Assembly (NCBI GenBank): GCA_029862285.1
Contig: JAOTXR010000103.1
Location: 1 to 7,148 of the forward strand
Direction of reading: 5' to 3'
From: Gammaproteobacteria bacterium
GTDB taxonomy: Bacteria; Pseudomonadota; Gammaproteobacteria; Steroidobacterales; JABDKV01
Length of the DNA stretch: 7,148 nt
A model generated the notes under the pieces. That model ran no database searches. It was not told the DNA's origin and was given only the letters and a program-made list of their open reading frames with translations. The translations under genes and the position numbers were made by a program. This document shows, piece after piece, positions 1 to 6,562 of the stretch (position 1 is the first letter of the stretch; each line of letters opens with the position of its first letter).

Positions 1-540
1 CCACACCTGGACCGCATTCATGGCGTCGGTCTCGACTCATCCGAACGCGACTTTCCACCGCGGCTTTTTACCGGTGTCTTCTCACTGGCGCGGGAGGCAG
101 GCTTAAAGACTGTCGCGCATGCCGGGGAGGAAGGACCACCAGCTTACATCGAGCAAGCCCTGGAATTACTGCACGTGTCGCGCATCGATCACGGTGTTCG
201 TATCACCGAAGATCCCGCGCTGATGACTGAAGTCGCCAAGCGGCGGGTTCCGCTCACCGTGTGCCCATTATCGAATACTCGTTTGTGTGTCTACGAGACT
301 ATGGAAGATCATCCGATACTGGCGTTGTTGAAAGCCGGGCTGCTGGTCACAGTAAATTCAGACGACCCGGCTTATTTTGGCGGCTACGTGAACGACAATT
401 TCAACGCCATTGCCGATGCACTGACACCGACACAAGAACAGGTTATTCAGCTTGCAAAGAATAGTTTTCTGGCCAGCTTTCTCGACCAACCGGACAAAGA
501 TGACTGGATCAGGAAGATTGAGGCTGTAGCCGCAACCTAG
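1..540 (+). CDS. Adenine/adenosine deaminase, C-terminal part (5' end outside window)
   Basis: This is the C-terminal 179 residues of a zinc-dependent purine deaminase of the adenosine/AMP deaminase superfamily, a cytosolic TIM-barrel enzyme of purine salvage. The frame is open from base 1, so the start lies off the left edge. Visible motifs are GLDSSE (fragment residues 10-15), HAGEEGPP (40-47) with the metal-ligand His and proton-donor Glu expected in this family, RIDHG (61-65) with the catalytic His, PLSN, and NSDDP (119-123) with the tandem aspartates that bind metal and substrate. The HAGEEGPP and [11 protein letters not shown] patterns fit the adenine deaminase subgroup (adenine to hypoxanthine plus ammonia) better than classical adenosine deaminase. 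Substrate choice cannot be settled from this fragment. The visible catalytic residues are intact. It ends 27 bases before the end of a convergent gene, with no obvious terminator between them. Confidence 0.92.
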   Translation, partial: PHLDRIHGVGLDSSERDFPPRLFTGVFSLAREAGLKTVAHAGEEGPPAYIEQALELLHVSRIDHGVRITEDPALMTEVAKRRVPLTVCPLSNTRLCVYETMEDHPILALLKAGLLVTVNSDDPAYFGGYVNDNFNAIADALTPTQEQVIQLAKNSFLASFLDQPDKDDWIRKIEAVAAT

Positions 541-567
541 TTGCGCCAGAGTTGCGTCACGGCCAGC

Positions 568-1284
568 TCAACCATGCTGTGCGAGTATCCGCACCTTGCC
601 GGCCTCGTAGATCTCCTCGGCAAGTGCGCCCTCTTCCCAGAGTCGGTAATGGACGCGTAACTCATCGCGCAGAAACTGCGGCTTGTCTTCCCAAGTTGCT
701 GTCCGGGCCGCCTCTATGTGTTGCTGCAACTCCAGCACGAAACTCTCGACGGCGGAGCGCGTGGGACACCGGGCCGCCATCTCTACCAGCGGCGCCCTGC
801 CGTGGAGACTGCGGAAAGTCAGAGTGAAACTCGTACGATGGATGAACACCAGCAAAGCTACGATCGTCATGGCCGCAAGTAACACACTAACCGGTAACCA
901 ACGCTGATCCAGCAACGGTATTCCGGAAACCAGACTGATTCGGAAACCGGCTATCGCAGCTCCGGCCAACGCCAGGGTTGCGTACAACCAGCGCCACGCG
1001 ACACCCGAATACCGGCCGGGGGTCGGGTCGAGGAACGCAAGATTGAACTGATATTCCGTATCGCCGGAGCGCGGATGCTCAATACGCACAGCGAGGAAAC
1101 GCTCATCGAAAATTGTGAAACTCCGCGTTCCATCGGGTGTTTTGCCCGACTGCGAAAACCTGCGGTTAGTTTTGCGCGGTGTGGCCGGCGCAACATCTTC
1201 TTCGGACGTCTCAGAAGAAATCGTGATGTGCTCTGTTTCGGCATCATCGAAAAGATCTTCTTCAAGTTTTGCGGTCCAATTCAT
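568..1284 (-). CDS. Unrecognised two-helix membrane protein with acidic N-terminus
   Basis: I do not recognise this 238-residue protein. It begins with an acidic, probably disordered stretch (residues about 5-40, rich in Glu, Asp, Ser and Thr). A likely beta-rich segment follows (about 54-88, containing SFTIFDERFLAVRIEH). Two hydrophobic helices come next (about 99-119 and 129-148), separated by only a short loop. The C-terminal cytosolic-looking region (about 150-238) starts with a strand-like stretch, FTLTFRSLHG, and ends in charged, helix-prone sequence (RDELRVHYRLWEEGALAEE). Two helices inserted into a small beta domain resemble bacterial PH-like membrane proteins, but this is inference from layout only. 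I chose the ATG at 1284, which has a weak AGG just upstream. The frame stays open to a GTG at 1356 that would add 24 basic residues but has no ribosome binding site. It lies downstream of the HIG1 gene on the same strand, with a 183-base gap that argues against tight coupling. Confidence 0.7.
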   Translation of the reverse strand: MNWTAKLEEDLFDDAETEHITISSETSEEDVAPATPRKTNRRFSQSGKTPDGTRSFTIFDERFLAVRIEHPRSGDTEYQFNLAFLDPTPGRYSGVAWRWLYATLALAGAAIAGFRISLVSGIPLLDQRWLPVSVLLAAMTIVALLVFIHRTSFTLTFRSLHGRAPLVEMAARCPTRSAVESFVLELQQHIEAARTATWEDKPQFLRDELRVHYRLWEEGALAEEIYEAGKVRILAQHG

Positions 1285-1391
1285 CGCCTGGTGTCTGGAC
1301 GCTTTGACGCTCTTTCTGAACACGCTTCTATCGTGCCCATGCAATGACGCACTCACATGTGACTGTGTTCACAAAATGGCATCGCGGCGGC

Positions 1392-1397
1392 ATTATG
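1392..1397 (-). promoter_or_regulatory. Possible -10 element upstream of the two-helix membrane protein
   Basis: Read on the minus strand this is CATAAT, one mismatch from the consensus TATAAT, in the gap upstream of the 568-1284 gene. The best -35-like hexamer upstream, CTGCCA, sits only 15 bases away, which is short. If used, transcription would start about 100 bases before the chosen ATG, or about 30 bases before the alternative GTG at 1356. The evidence is weak. Confidence 0.2.
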
Positions 1398-1467
1398 TTT
1401 GACAGCCCCCGGTGGCAGTTCGCGGGACTGCAGCCAAAAGGTGCATTTTACGGCGGCGTGCGGACCT

Positions 1468-1659
1468 TCAGGAAATGAGGTACAAGGCAATCAGCATGAG
1501 CAATACTGCTCCACCCTGAATGCCGACACGCGTATACATCAGTTGTTCGCTGTGTTTTAGGTCGTAGTCGCCGCCACGCGCCATCGATACCAGCCCCATC
1601 ACCAGCGTGATAATTGTAGCGATCGTAGCAAGCACGAGAATCAAGGTGAGAAAAGACAT
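1468..1659 (-). CDS. HIG1-domain twin-transmembrane small protein
   Basis: This 63-residue inner-membrane protein fits the HIG1 (hypoxia-induced protein) family in length and layout. It has helix one at residues about 3-24, a short polar loop (ARGGDYDLKHSEQ), then the family-like LMYTRVGIQ stretch at 40-48 leading into helix two (48-62). In mitochondria the family includes Rcf1, which assists cytochrome c oxidase and respiratory supercomplexes. Bacterial members are often annotated only as twin transmembrane proteins, and a link to terminal oxidase here is inference. The start is well supported: GGAGGT lies seven to eight bases before the ATG at 1659. A candidate promoter lies at 1707-1734. 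The gene is divergent from the 1855-2580 gene. No oxidase or haem genes are visible in the window. Family call fairly sure, role not. Confidence 0.85.
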   Translation of the reverse strand: MSFLTLILVLATIATIITLVMGLVSMARGGDYDLKHSEQLMYTRVGIQGGAVLLMLIALYLIS

Positions 1660-1667
1660 CTGGCACC

Positions 1668-1674
1668 TCCATAA
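1668..1674 (-). promoter_or_regulatory. Strong Shine-Dalgarno site of the HIG1 gene
   Basis: On the minus strand the sequence TGGAGGT precedes the ATG at 1659 by a normal spacing. This is the clearest ribosome binding site in the window. It fixes the start of this very short gene and supports it being translated. Confidence 0.7.
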
Positions 1675-1706
1675 ACAGGCCTCTGCCTAACGCAGCGCCT
1701 ACCGCC

Positions 1707-1734
1707 AGCCTATTCTGATGGGTCAGACAGTCAA
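1707..1734 (-). promoter_or_regulatory. Candidate sigma-70-type promoter for the HIG1 gene
   Basis: On the minus strand TTGACT (1734-1729, one mismatch to TTGACA) is followed after 16 bases by TAGGCT (1712-1707), which keeps the important TA and final T of the -10 box. Predicted transcription would begin near 1700, giving a leader of about 40 bases that ends in the strong ribosome binding site. Position and spacing are good, but the -10 box is only a half match. Confidence 0.35.
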
Positions 1735-1854
1735 TCGTGAAAAATACATACACCGGTCAGAATCAGTGTCATGCCTGGAGCGGTTACGCGACCAACTGAT
1801 CGTTGCTAAGCTCACGCGAGCCGTAATGACAAATCAGGACCGGAACCCGATGTT

Positions 1855-2580
1855 ATGAAAAGACTAATCCTACTGGCCACGGTGATCGTGATCGCGGGTG
1901 TGGCGATAGCGCACTGGTACTACTCAGATCGTGGCCGCTTTACGACCGATGCCGAATATTCCGACCTCGCTCGAGGCGTTTCGGGCAACGATCTCGTATC
2001 GCATTATGATCCGGCCGCAATTCTGCGGTTTGATCCGGCCTTCCGCTATGTCGGCGGGCAAAAGTTCATTCTTTATGGCGTCGCCGATACCGAGCAGCAC
2101 TTCTTCATCGAAACGACACCTGACGACAAGTTGAAGAGTGTCTACTGGGTGCAGTACGAAGCTTACCTGCCGGCCAAATCCTATACCTACGATTACGACG
2201 ATTCACCGCTGCGGGTGGCGCTCGGTAACTACGAGTTTTACACCGATACCGCCTTCGTCGAGTTTGACCCCGACCCGAACAGGAAGAGACGGCGTGGCAC
2301 CGACGGTGCGATGGCGCGGCAATTCCTGGCAAGCAAAGGTGATTACGTATTTCCGAGAGACTTTGCTTATGCACGATTGGTTTATCTAACCGACGAGTCA
2401 CGGCAGAAAGAACTGATGATTATCTTCATCGATGATCTGGCATCACATGGCTTGACCGCAGCGGAGCTGGAGAAAGACGAGGCTGACGTCTCACGCTGGC
2501 CCGAGATCGAGCAGGCGCACCTGGATCGAATCAAGAGTACTCTGCAAGTACTTCCGGGACCGGCGACTAACAGGACGTAG
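1855..2580 (+). CDS. Unrecognised exported or membrane-anchored protein
   Basis: I do not recognise this 241-residue protein. Residues 1-19 form a short basic head and hydrophobic stretch (MKRLILLATV...), followed by Ala-Ile-Ala at 17-19, which could be a signal peptidase I site. If uncleaved it would be a single N-terminal anchor. The rest is soluble, aromatic and acidic, so it should lie in the periplasm. Notable blocks are RYVGGQKFILYG (64-75), VYWVQYEAYLP (96-106), YTYDYDDSPLR (110-120) and a hydrophobic stretch KELMIIFIDDL (185-195). The C-terminus contains SRWPEIEQAHLDRI (213-226). The many Tyr, Asp and Trp residues suggest a compact beta-rich domain, but I assign no function. The start is supported by the signal-like N-terminus and a modest GGA about ten bases upstream. 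It is divergent from the HIG1 gene and convergent with the CDF transporter. Confidence 0.8.
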   Translation: MKRLILLATVIVIAGVAIAHWYYSDRGRFTTDAEYSDLARGVSGNDLVSHYDPAAILRFDPAFRYVGGQKFILYGVADTEQHFFIETTPDDKLKSVYWVQYEAYLPAKSYTYDYDDSPLRVALGNYEFYTDTAFVEFDPDPNRKRRRGTDGAMARQFLASKGDYVFPRDFAYARLVYLTDESRQKELMIIFIDDLASHGLTAAELEKDEADVSRWPEIEQAHLDRIKSTLQVLPGPATNRT

Positions 2581-2724
2581 TTCGCTAACGGCGCAAGTTA
2601 TCTAATTCAGGCTCTCCCAGGTTTGGGCGATGGGTTTTTCCGAGTGTTGATTCATGTATTGCTCTGGAGACACGCCATCGCGGCCGGGGATTCGAGAAAA
2701 TCGCACTGAACGGTCAACGCCTTT

Positions 2725-3630
2725 TTAACGTGGCGAATTTAGTTCTACGCGAACGCGCTGTGTCTTGGGCTCGACCTCGCGTACGCGTTTTTCGATGAGG
2801 TCTAGCAGCGCTTCGATCTCGGCCGTGTCAAGATGTTCGTCGAGGTCCAGATCGGCGTCGACCCAAACCGCCGACGCGCCCGCATAAGTCGCGGCCAGCT
2901 TGTTGACCGCATCAACACCGGCCACTGCACCCACCGTCGCGCGTAGCTGTGCAAGGATATCGTCCGGAATCGATTGCCCGGCGATCAATGCACGCGCCTG
3001 CATCATTAATACAATTGAAGCTACGACCATCATTGCTGCCGCCGCGAGCGCGCCCAGCGCATCGAAGATCAATAAATCCAGTGCCTGGTACAACAGTAGC
3101 GCCACCAGTCCAACGACGCTGGTGAAGGTGCCAATCGCGTCTCGTAGCAGTGCACTTTTTACAAGCGGCCTGTTGAGCTCGCGAAAGGCGCCGCCCAGGC
3201 TGCCATGCTCGGCCATAAGCTTGCGCACGCTCAGGCTTACGGCATAACTGTTGGTGACGATAGCCAACCCCACGACGGCAAGCGCCAGCAGCGGCATCTC
3301 CATCGCCTGCGGCCTCGCGAGCTGCTCGTAACCACGCCACGCCGACAGCCCCGCGCCAATTACCAGCATCGCCACCGCCGATAACAGTCCCCAGAAGAAA
3401 GCCTCACGCGCATACCCAAGCGGGTGCTCAGCATCTCCCGGCCGTTGCGATCGCCGCTCACCGATTACCAGCAGTACCGAACCTACGCTGTCGGCAAGCC
3501 CCTGGGCCATTTCGGCAAACACCACCGCACTGCCGGTCAGCCACGCGACCACAAGATTGCTGACGACGTCGAAGACGTCGACCAAAAAAGAAACCAGGAG
3601 TACGCGGCGTGATGAAACGGAAGCGGCCAT
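2725..3630 (-). CDS. Cation diffusion facilitator (CDF/SLC30) transporter, ZNT9-like branch
   Basis: This 301-residue inner-membrane protein belongs to the cation diffusion facilitator family, proton-coupled exporters of divalent metals. Six helices are visible at about 10-30, 34-57, 77-98, 113-134, 157-181 and 184-210, followed by a cytosolic C-terminal domain (about 215-301) of the usual alpha-beta type. The EHPLGYAREAFFWGLLSAV stretch after helix 2 (68-86) and the spacing resemble the human SLC30A9/ZNT9 branch. Of the four classical site-A positions in helices 2 and 5, only Asp47 and Asp164 remain. The His or Asp positions before them are Gln43 and Ala160, with Glu40 nearby, so the substrate may not be zinc. 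I chose the ATG at 3630. A GTG at 3639 would add three residues and has an AGG at a reasonable distance, so the start is not settled. It is divergent from the lipoprotein gene. Confidence 0.92.
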   Translation of the reverse strand: MAASVSSRRVLLVSFLVDVFDVVSNLVVAWLTGSAVVFAEMAQGLADSVGSVLLVIGERRSQRPGDAEHPLGYAREAFFWGLLSAVAMLVIGAGLSAWRGYEQLARPQAMEMPLLALAVVGLAIVTNSYAVSLSVRKLMAEHGSLGGAFRELNRPLVKSALLRDAIGTFTSVVGLVALLLYQALDLLIFDALGALAAAAMMVVASIVLMMQARALIAGQSIPDDILAQLRATVGAVAGVDAVNKLAATYAGASAVWVDADLDLDEHLDTAEIEALLDLIEKRVREVEPKTQRVRVELNSPR

Positions 3631-3652
3631 GGTGCCCACAGCATAACCTGAT

Positions 3653-3678
3653 GATCGCTCGTGCTGGAAATAGCGATC
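3653..3678. promoter_or_regulatory. Inverted repeat in the CDF/lipoprotein divergent intergenic region
   Basis: GATCGCT at 3653-3659 is matched by its exact reverse complement AGCGATC at 3672-3678, with 12 bases between. It lies 14 to 23 bases upstream of the two possible CDF starts and about 90 bases upstream of the lipoprotein start. It could be an operator for a dimeric regulator, or a hairpin in the CDF leader. No known regulator site is recognised, and a 7-base dyad can arise by chance. Confidence 0.3.
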
Positions 3679-3767
3679 GAATCGGAATCAGGGTCATTCG
3701 CCGAACCTATCCAGACTCAAAACGGCTAAACTGTCCGTTCGACTCCCATGAAGCTGGGGCGTTAGGC

Positions 3768-5615
3768 GTGAAATCCGATTATTTCGTCGTTGCCATATCC
3801 ATCGGCTTTCTGTTGGCCGGTTGTGCTGGCGGTTCAGGCAGTGGGGATACGCCAGCCCCGGATCCGGTCATTCCGACGGCTGCGGTTTCGGTGGCCTGGA
3901 ACGCAGAGATATCGCCGAGTCCGGTGACCAACACCATGCCCTTTATCACGGGCGATCCACAATGGCCCGGCCCCTGCCGCACCGGCGATATGATTTTGCC
4001 GGTCAGCGGTGCCGGCAGCTGGTCAACCTACAGCGACTCGAATGGCAGCGTCGCGGTAACGGCAACGACCGGCTGCGAGGGTGTCGGCAGCGCTGCACGC
4101 CTGTCCTTCGATCTCGGCAACGGTGAGTGGGTTGTCGCTGCCAGCAATGACAGTTTTTCTTCACCATTAGACCTTAGCGGTTATAGTCATTTATGGATTC
4201 CGTTTCGCGGTACCGCCGGAGTGCCGGTTGCCTTCGAAGTCAAGTTGCGTGACAACGCGGGCGCCCTGGCAGTGGCGCGCCTCGACGGTGGCAGCGGCCT
4301 GCCGGTATGGCGCAGTTGGGCCGTCGACAAGCGACAATTCCTGCCGCAAGTCGGTTCACTGGATTTCACTGCCGTTAGCGCGCTGGAATTCGCCTTCTCC
4401 TGGCCACTGGCAAATGGCGGACCGCGCAGCGGCATAGTAGAGGTGGGCAATGTCTCCGCCTGGAACCTGGCTGCCGAGCAACCGGTGGTTAACGGGTTTG
4501 AGCAGGTTAGCCGCGATGAAACCACGATGGCCGCAATCGCCGCCGACTTATTGGAACGACAACAGCCGCATGGTTTTCTGCCTGCGTGGTTCGAGCTGAC
4601 ACCCAACTGGCATCTTTACGCCAACGCGATGGCATTGATCGTGTTCACGCTCGAGTTCAATCGTCTCGACGACAACGGCGACGCCGGCGCCAACGCTTAT
4701 CTGGCGGCCGCCTATCTACTGGGGGATCGCCTGGTCGAGCTGCAGCAACGCAGCAACCGCAACGGCGCCTGGGATGACAGTTTCCGTGTTGCCGATGGCA
4801 ACCTGGCCTTGCACCCGATTGGCTCGCGTATCCTTTGGGTGGGGTCCACGGCCTGGGCCGGTATTGCCCTGATCATTGCCCGTGATGGCTTACCCGATGG
4901 CAGCCGTTACGACAATGCCATTGCTGCCGCGGCGCAATTCTATGGCAGCGAACAAGACTGTCGCGCGAGCGCCGGACTACCGTCAGGCTCGGTCACCGAA
5001 GGCACCGAAGGCAATATCAGCAGCCATCTTTTCCTGGCCGCCGCCGCCACCCGTGGCCTGGCTGCTACCGCTGACCCTGATGCCCTGGCTGCGTTTATCG
5101 AACAAACGCTGTTCGACCCACAACAAAAACGATTCTTCTGCGGCGCACATGTCGACATGGGTAGCGGATTCGACCGGGACAGCTGTACGCTCGGCGGCAG
5201 CGGCGCGGTTGTGGCTAAAGATGCCAACAGTTGCCTGGATGTAACCGGCAACTGGGGCGCCGAGTGGCTGAGGCGACAGAACCGGCCCGCCGACGCGCTG
5301 CTGGGGTTGGCTTACAGCCGGCTTATTTTTCCTACCCAGAGTTTTGATGATCCTGGCGTTAAGGGGCTTGGCGACATCGCCGGACCATGGACACCAACCG
5401 TGGAGCATGGTGCCGGTCAGTGGGCCGCAGCCGGCGGGCCGGATGCGAACTTTGTCATGGCCCAGGCCCGCGCCAGTTTGTGTAGCGCTGGCGTCTGTCA
5501 GGGGGCGGCGGATGATTTTTCAGCCGGCATCGGCTGGAACACTGTCTCGACCGGCATTGCGCCGGGCGCCTGGATGTACCTTGGCTGGCACGGCGGATTC
5601 TGGTCGCGCCTGTAA
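3768..5615 (+). CDS. Outer-membrane lipoprotein with CBM-like and probable alpha/alpha-toroid regions
   Basis: This 615-residue protein starts with a lipoprotein signal. VKSDYFVVAISIGFLLAGC ends in a lipobox LAGC with Cys19 as the lipidated residue. The next residue is Ala, not Asp, which favours the outer membrane. A low-complexity Gly/Ser/Pro linker follows. Residues about 60-233 look like a beta-sandwich, with PLDLSGYSHLWIPF (133-146) and AFEVKLRD (155-162), typical of CBM11/CIA30-like galactose-binding folds. Residues about 247-615 are alternating helices and Trp/Gly-rich loops, for example EGTEGNISSHLFLAAA (411-426), TGNWGAEWL (493-501) and WTPTVEHGAGQWA (541-553), the look of a six-hairpin glycosidase or lyase toroid. 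Several Cys residues suggest disulfides. The role is likely glycan binding and cleavage at the surface; family and substrate are unknown. I chose the GTG at 3768 because it gives a normal signal peptide, with GGGG eight bases upstream. The frame is open back to an ATG at 3609, which would bury the signal behind 53 residues and overlap the CDF start. Confidence 0.82.
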   Translation: MKSDYFVVAISIGFLLAGCAGGSGSGDTPAPDPVIPTAAVSVAWNAEISPSPVTNTMPFITGDPQWPGPCRTGDMILPVSGAGSWSTYSDSNGSVAVTATTGCEGVGSAARLSFDLGNGEWVVAASNDSFSSPLDLSGYSHLWIPFRGTAGVPVAFEVKLRDNAGALAVARLDGGSGLPVWRSWAVDKRQFLPQVGSLDFTAVSALEFAFSWPLANGGPRSGIVEVGNVSAWNLAAEQPVVNGFEQVSRDETTMAAIAADLLERQQPHGFLPAWFELTPNWHLYANAMALIVFTLEFNRLDDNGDAGANAYLAAAYLLGDRLVELQQRSNRNGAWDDSFRVADGNLALHPIGSRILWVGSTAWAGIALIIARDGLPDGSRYDNAIAAAAQFYGSEQDCRASAGLPSGSVTEGTEGNISSHLFLAAAATRGLAATADPDALAAFIEQTLFDPQQKRFFCGAHVDMGSGFDRDSCTLGGSGAVVAKDANSCLDVTGNWGAEWLRRQNRPADALLGLAYSRLIFPTQSFDDPGVKGLGDIAGPWTPTVEHGAGQWAAAGGPDANFVMAQARASLCSAGVCQGAADDFSAGIGWNTVSTGIAPGAWMYLGWHGGFWSRL

Positions 5616-5640
5616 AAATAAGCTGCCTTTTGATCACCCG

Positions 5641-5679
5641 GTTCGCATTATCAATAAGCGAACACTTGCCGCGCGCAAG
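5641..5679. other. Two tandem small hairpins in the lipoprotein/DUF4386 gap
   Basis: GTTCGC-A-TTA at 5641-5650 pairs with TAA-GCGAAC at 5655-5663, giving nine base pairs with one bulged A and the loop TCAA. One base later CTTGC (5665-5669) pairs with GCAAG (5675-5679) around a CGCGC loop. No T-run follows either hairpin, so they do not look like a standard intrinsic terminator. They lie 26 bases past the lipoprotein stop and could protect its 3' end or act as a protein-binding site. GTTCGC recurs at 5734-5739. Confidence 0.35.
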
Positions 5680-5765
5680 GGGCCATGGGGAAGCAGGCAG
5701 CAGCTTGATAATTTGGACAGCAGCGATTCGACCGTTCGCTACACCAAATAGGTAAACTGTCTCTT

Positions 5766-6464
5766 ATGGTCTTTGAGTCAGAAGCCGAACAGGGCATTAG
5801 TCTGCGCCAGGCGGCACTCGTTGCCGGTTTCGGTCTGCTGATCATGGCCGTAGCGGCGCCCTTCGCCGAGTTTTTTGTCTATGCCAGACTGGTGGTCTCC
5901 GGCGATACTGACGCAACGGTTCATAACATGCGTGCCAACGGCGGGCTGTTGATGGCTGGAATCTTCAGCTACCTGCTGGTCTTTATTTGTGACGTACTGG
6001 TGGCATGGGCACTGTATCTCCTGCTCATCCCGGTAAACCGCGCTTTGTCGTTGCTCACGGCATGGTTCCGTCTGGTTTATACCGCGATCGCACTCTTTGC
6101 CCTGGTGAAGCTGGCCACCGTGTACCGTCTGATACACGCGTCGGACTACCTGGCGGAGTTCGGTGCCGATCAGTTGCATGCCCAAATCGCGCTGGCACTC
6201 AAGGCATTTCGATACGAATGGGGAATCGGCCTGATCCTGTTCGGTATTCACCTGATCCTGCTTGGTTTCCTGGTATACCGCTCCGGTTACATCCCGAAAT
6301 TCCTGGGCGTGCTCCTGCTCATCGCCGGATCGGCCTGGGTGATCTACGAGCTGGGCCCGTACTTTTATCCGGGCGTCGATCTCGGATACCTGATGATCGC
6401 GTTCTCCATGGAACTGGTTTTTATGGCGTGGCTGCTCATCAGGGGCTGGAAGATCCGGATATAG
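5766..6464 (+). CDS. DUF4386 family six-helix membrane protein
   Basis: This 232-residue integral membrane protein has six hydrophobic helices at about 17-41, 61-87, 95-120, 150-171, 178-195 and 207-225. The overall pattern matches DUF4386: an Asn-Met-Arg-Ala-Asn stretch before helix 2, then FICDVLVAWALYLLLIPVN (73-91), then FRLVYTAIALFALVK (101-115). The family has no established function, and members are mostly found as stand-alone inner-membrane proteins. The length is normal and nothing is broken. The start at 5766 has only a distant AGG (about 13 bases away). No better in-frame ATG exists nearby, and the ten polar residues before helix 1 make sense as a cytosolic head. It follows the lipoprotein on the same strand after 150 bases that contain hairpins, so it is probably transcribed separately. 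It is convergent with the amidotransferase gene. Confidence 0.86.
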   Translation: MVFESEAEQGISLRQAALVAGFGLLIMAVAAPFAEFFVYARLVVSGDTDATVHNMRANGGLLMAGIFSYLLVFICDVLVAWALYLLLIPVNRALSLLTAWFRLVYTAIALFALVKLATVYRLIHASDYLAEFGADQLHAQIALALKAFRYEWGIGLILFGIHLILLGFLVYRSGYIPKFLGVLLLIAGSAWVIYELGPYFYPGVDLGYLMIAFSMELVFMAWLLIRGWKIRI

Positions 6465-6562
6465 GGGACGAATCGCTTTTATTCGCGTAAAGAAATCAAC
6501 ATTACATCGTCAGGCCGAGTCTGCTCATACAATTAGTTTATTGCAGAGCTCCATCGGCATCA

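Noticed and set aside
1415..1431. Hairpin GCAGT/ACTGC downstream of the HIG1 gene as a terminator
   Set aside because: It has five pairs only, with no T-run on the minus strand after it.
1850..1858. Two-codon ATG-TTA-TGA frame overlapping the ATG of the 1855-2580 gene
   Set aside because: It is too short to carry information, and there is no sign of conserved translational coupling.
2616..2639. Possible intrinsic terminator: CCCA pairing with TGGG followed by five T
   Set aside because: The stem is only four pairs with an 11-base loop, too weak to call.
3748..3765. Five-codon reading frame (ATG to TAG) just before the lipoprotein GTG, as a possible leader peptide
   Set aside because: It has no distinctive residues or ribosome binding site, and a frame this short is expected by chance.
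3609..3767. N-terminal extension of the lipoprotein frame back to an ATG at 3609
   Set aside because: It would place 53 basic, non-hydrophobic residues before a textbook lipoprotein signal and overlap the start of the CDF gene on the other strand. The GTG at 3768 is a better start.
4187..5408. Long open frames on the minus strand opposite the lipoprotein gene
   Set aside because: They are typical shadows of a GC-rich coding frame, with low-complexity Arg/Ala/Pro/Ser translations and no recognisable domains.
6469..6485. Hairpin CGAAT/ATTCG between the DUF4386 and amidotransferase genes
   Set aside because: The stem is five AT-rich pairs with a seven-base loop and no T-run on either strand, so it is likely chance.
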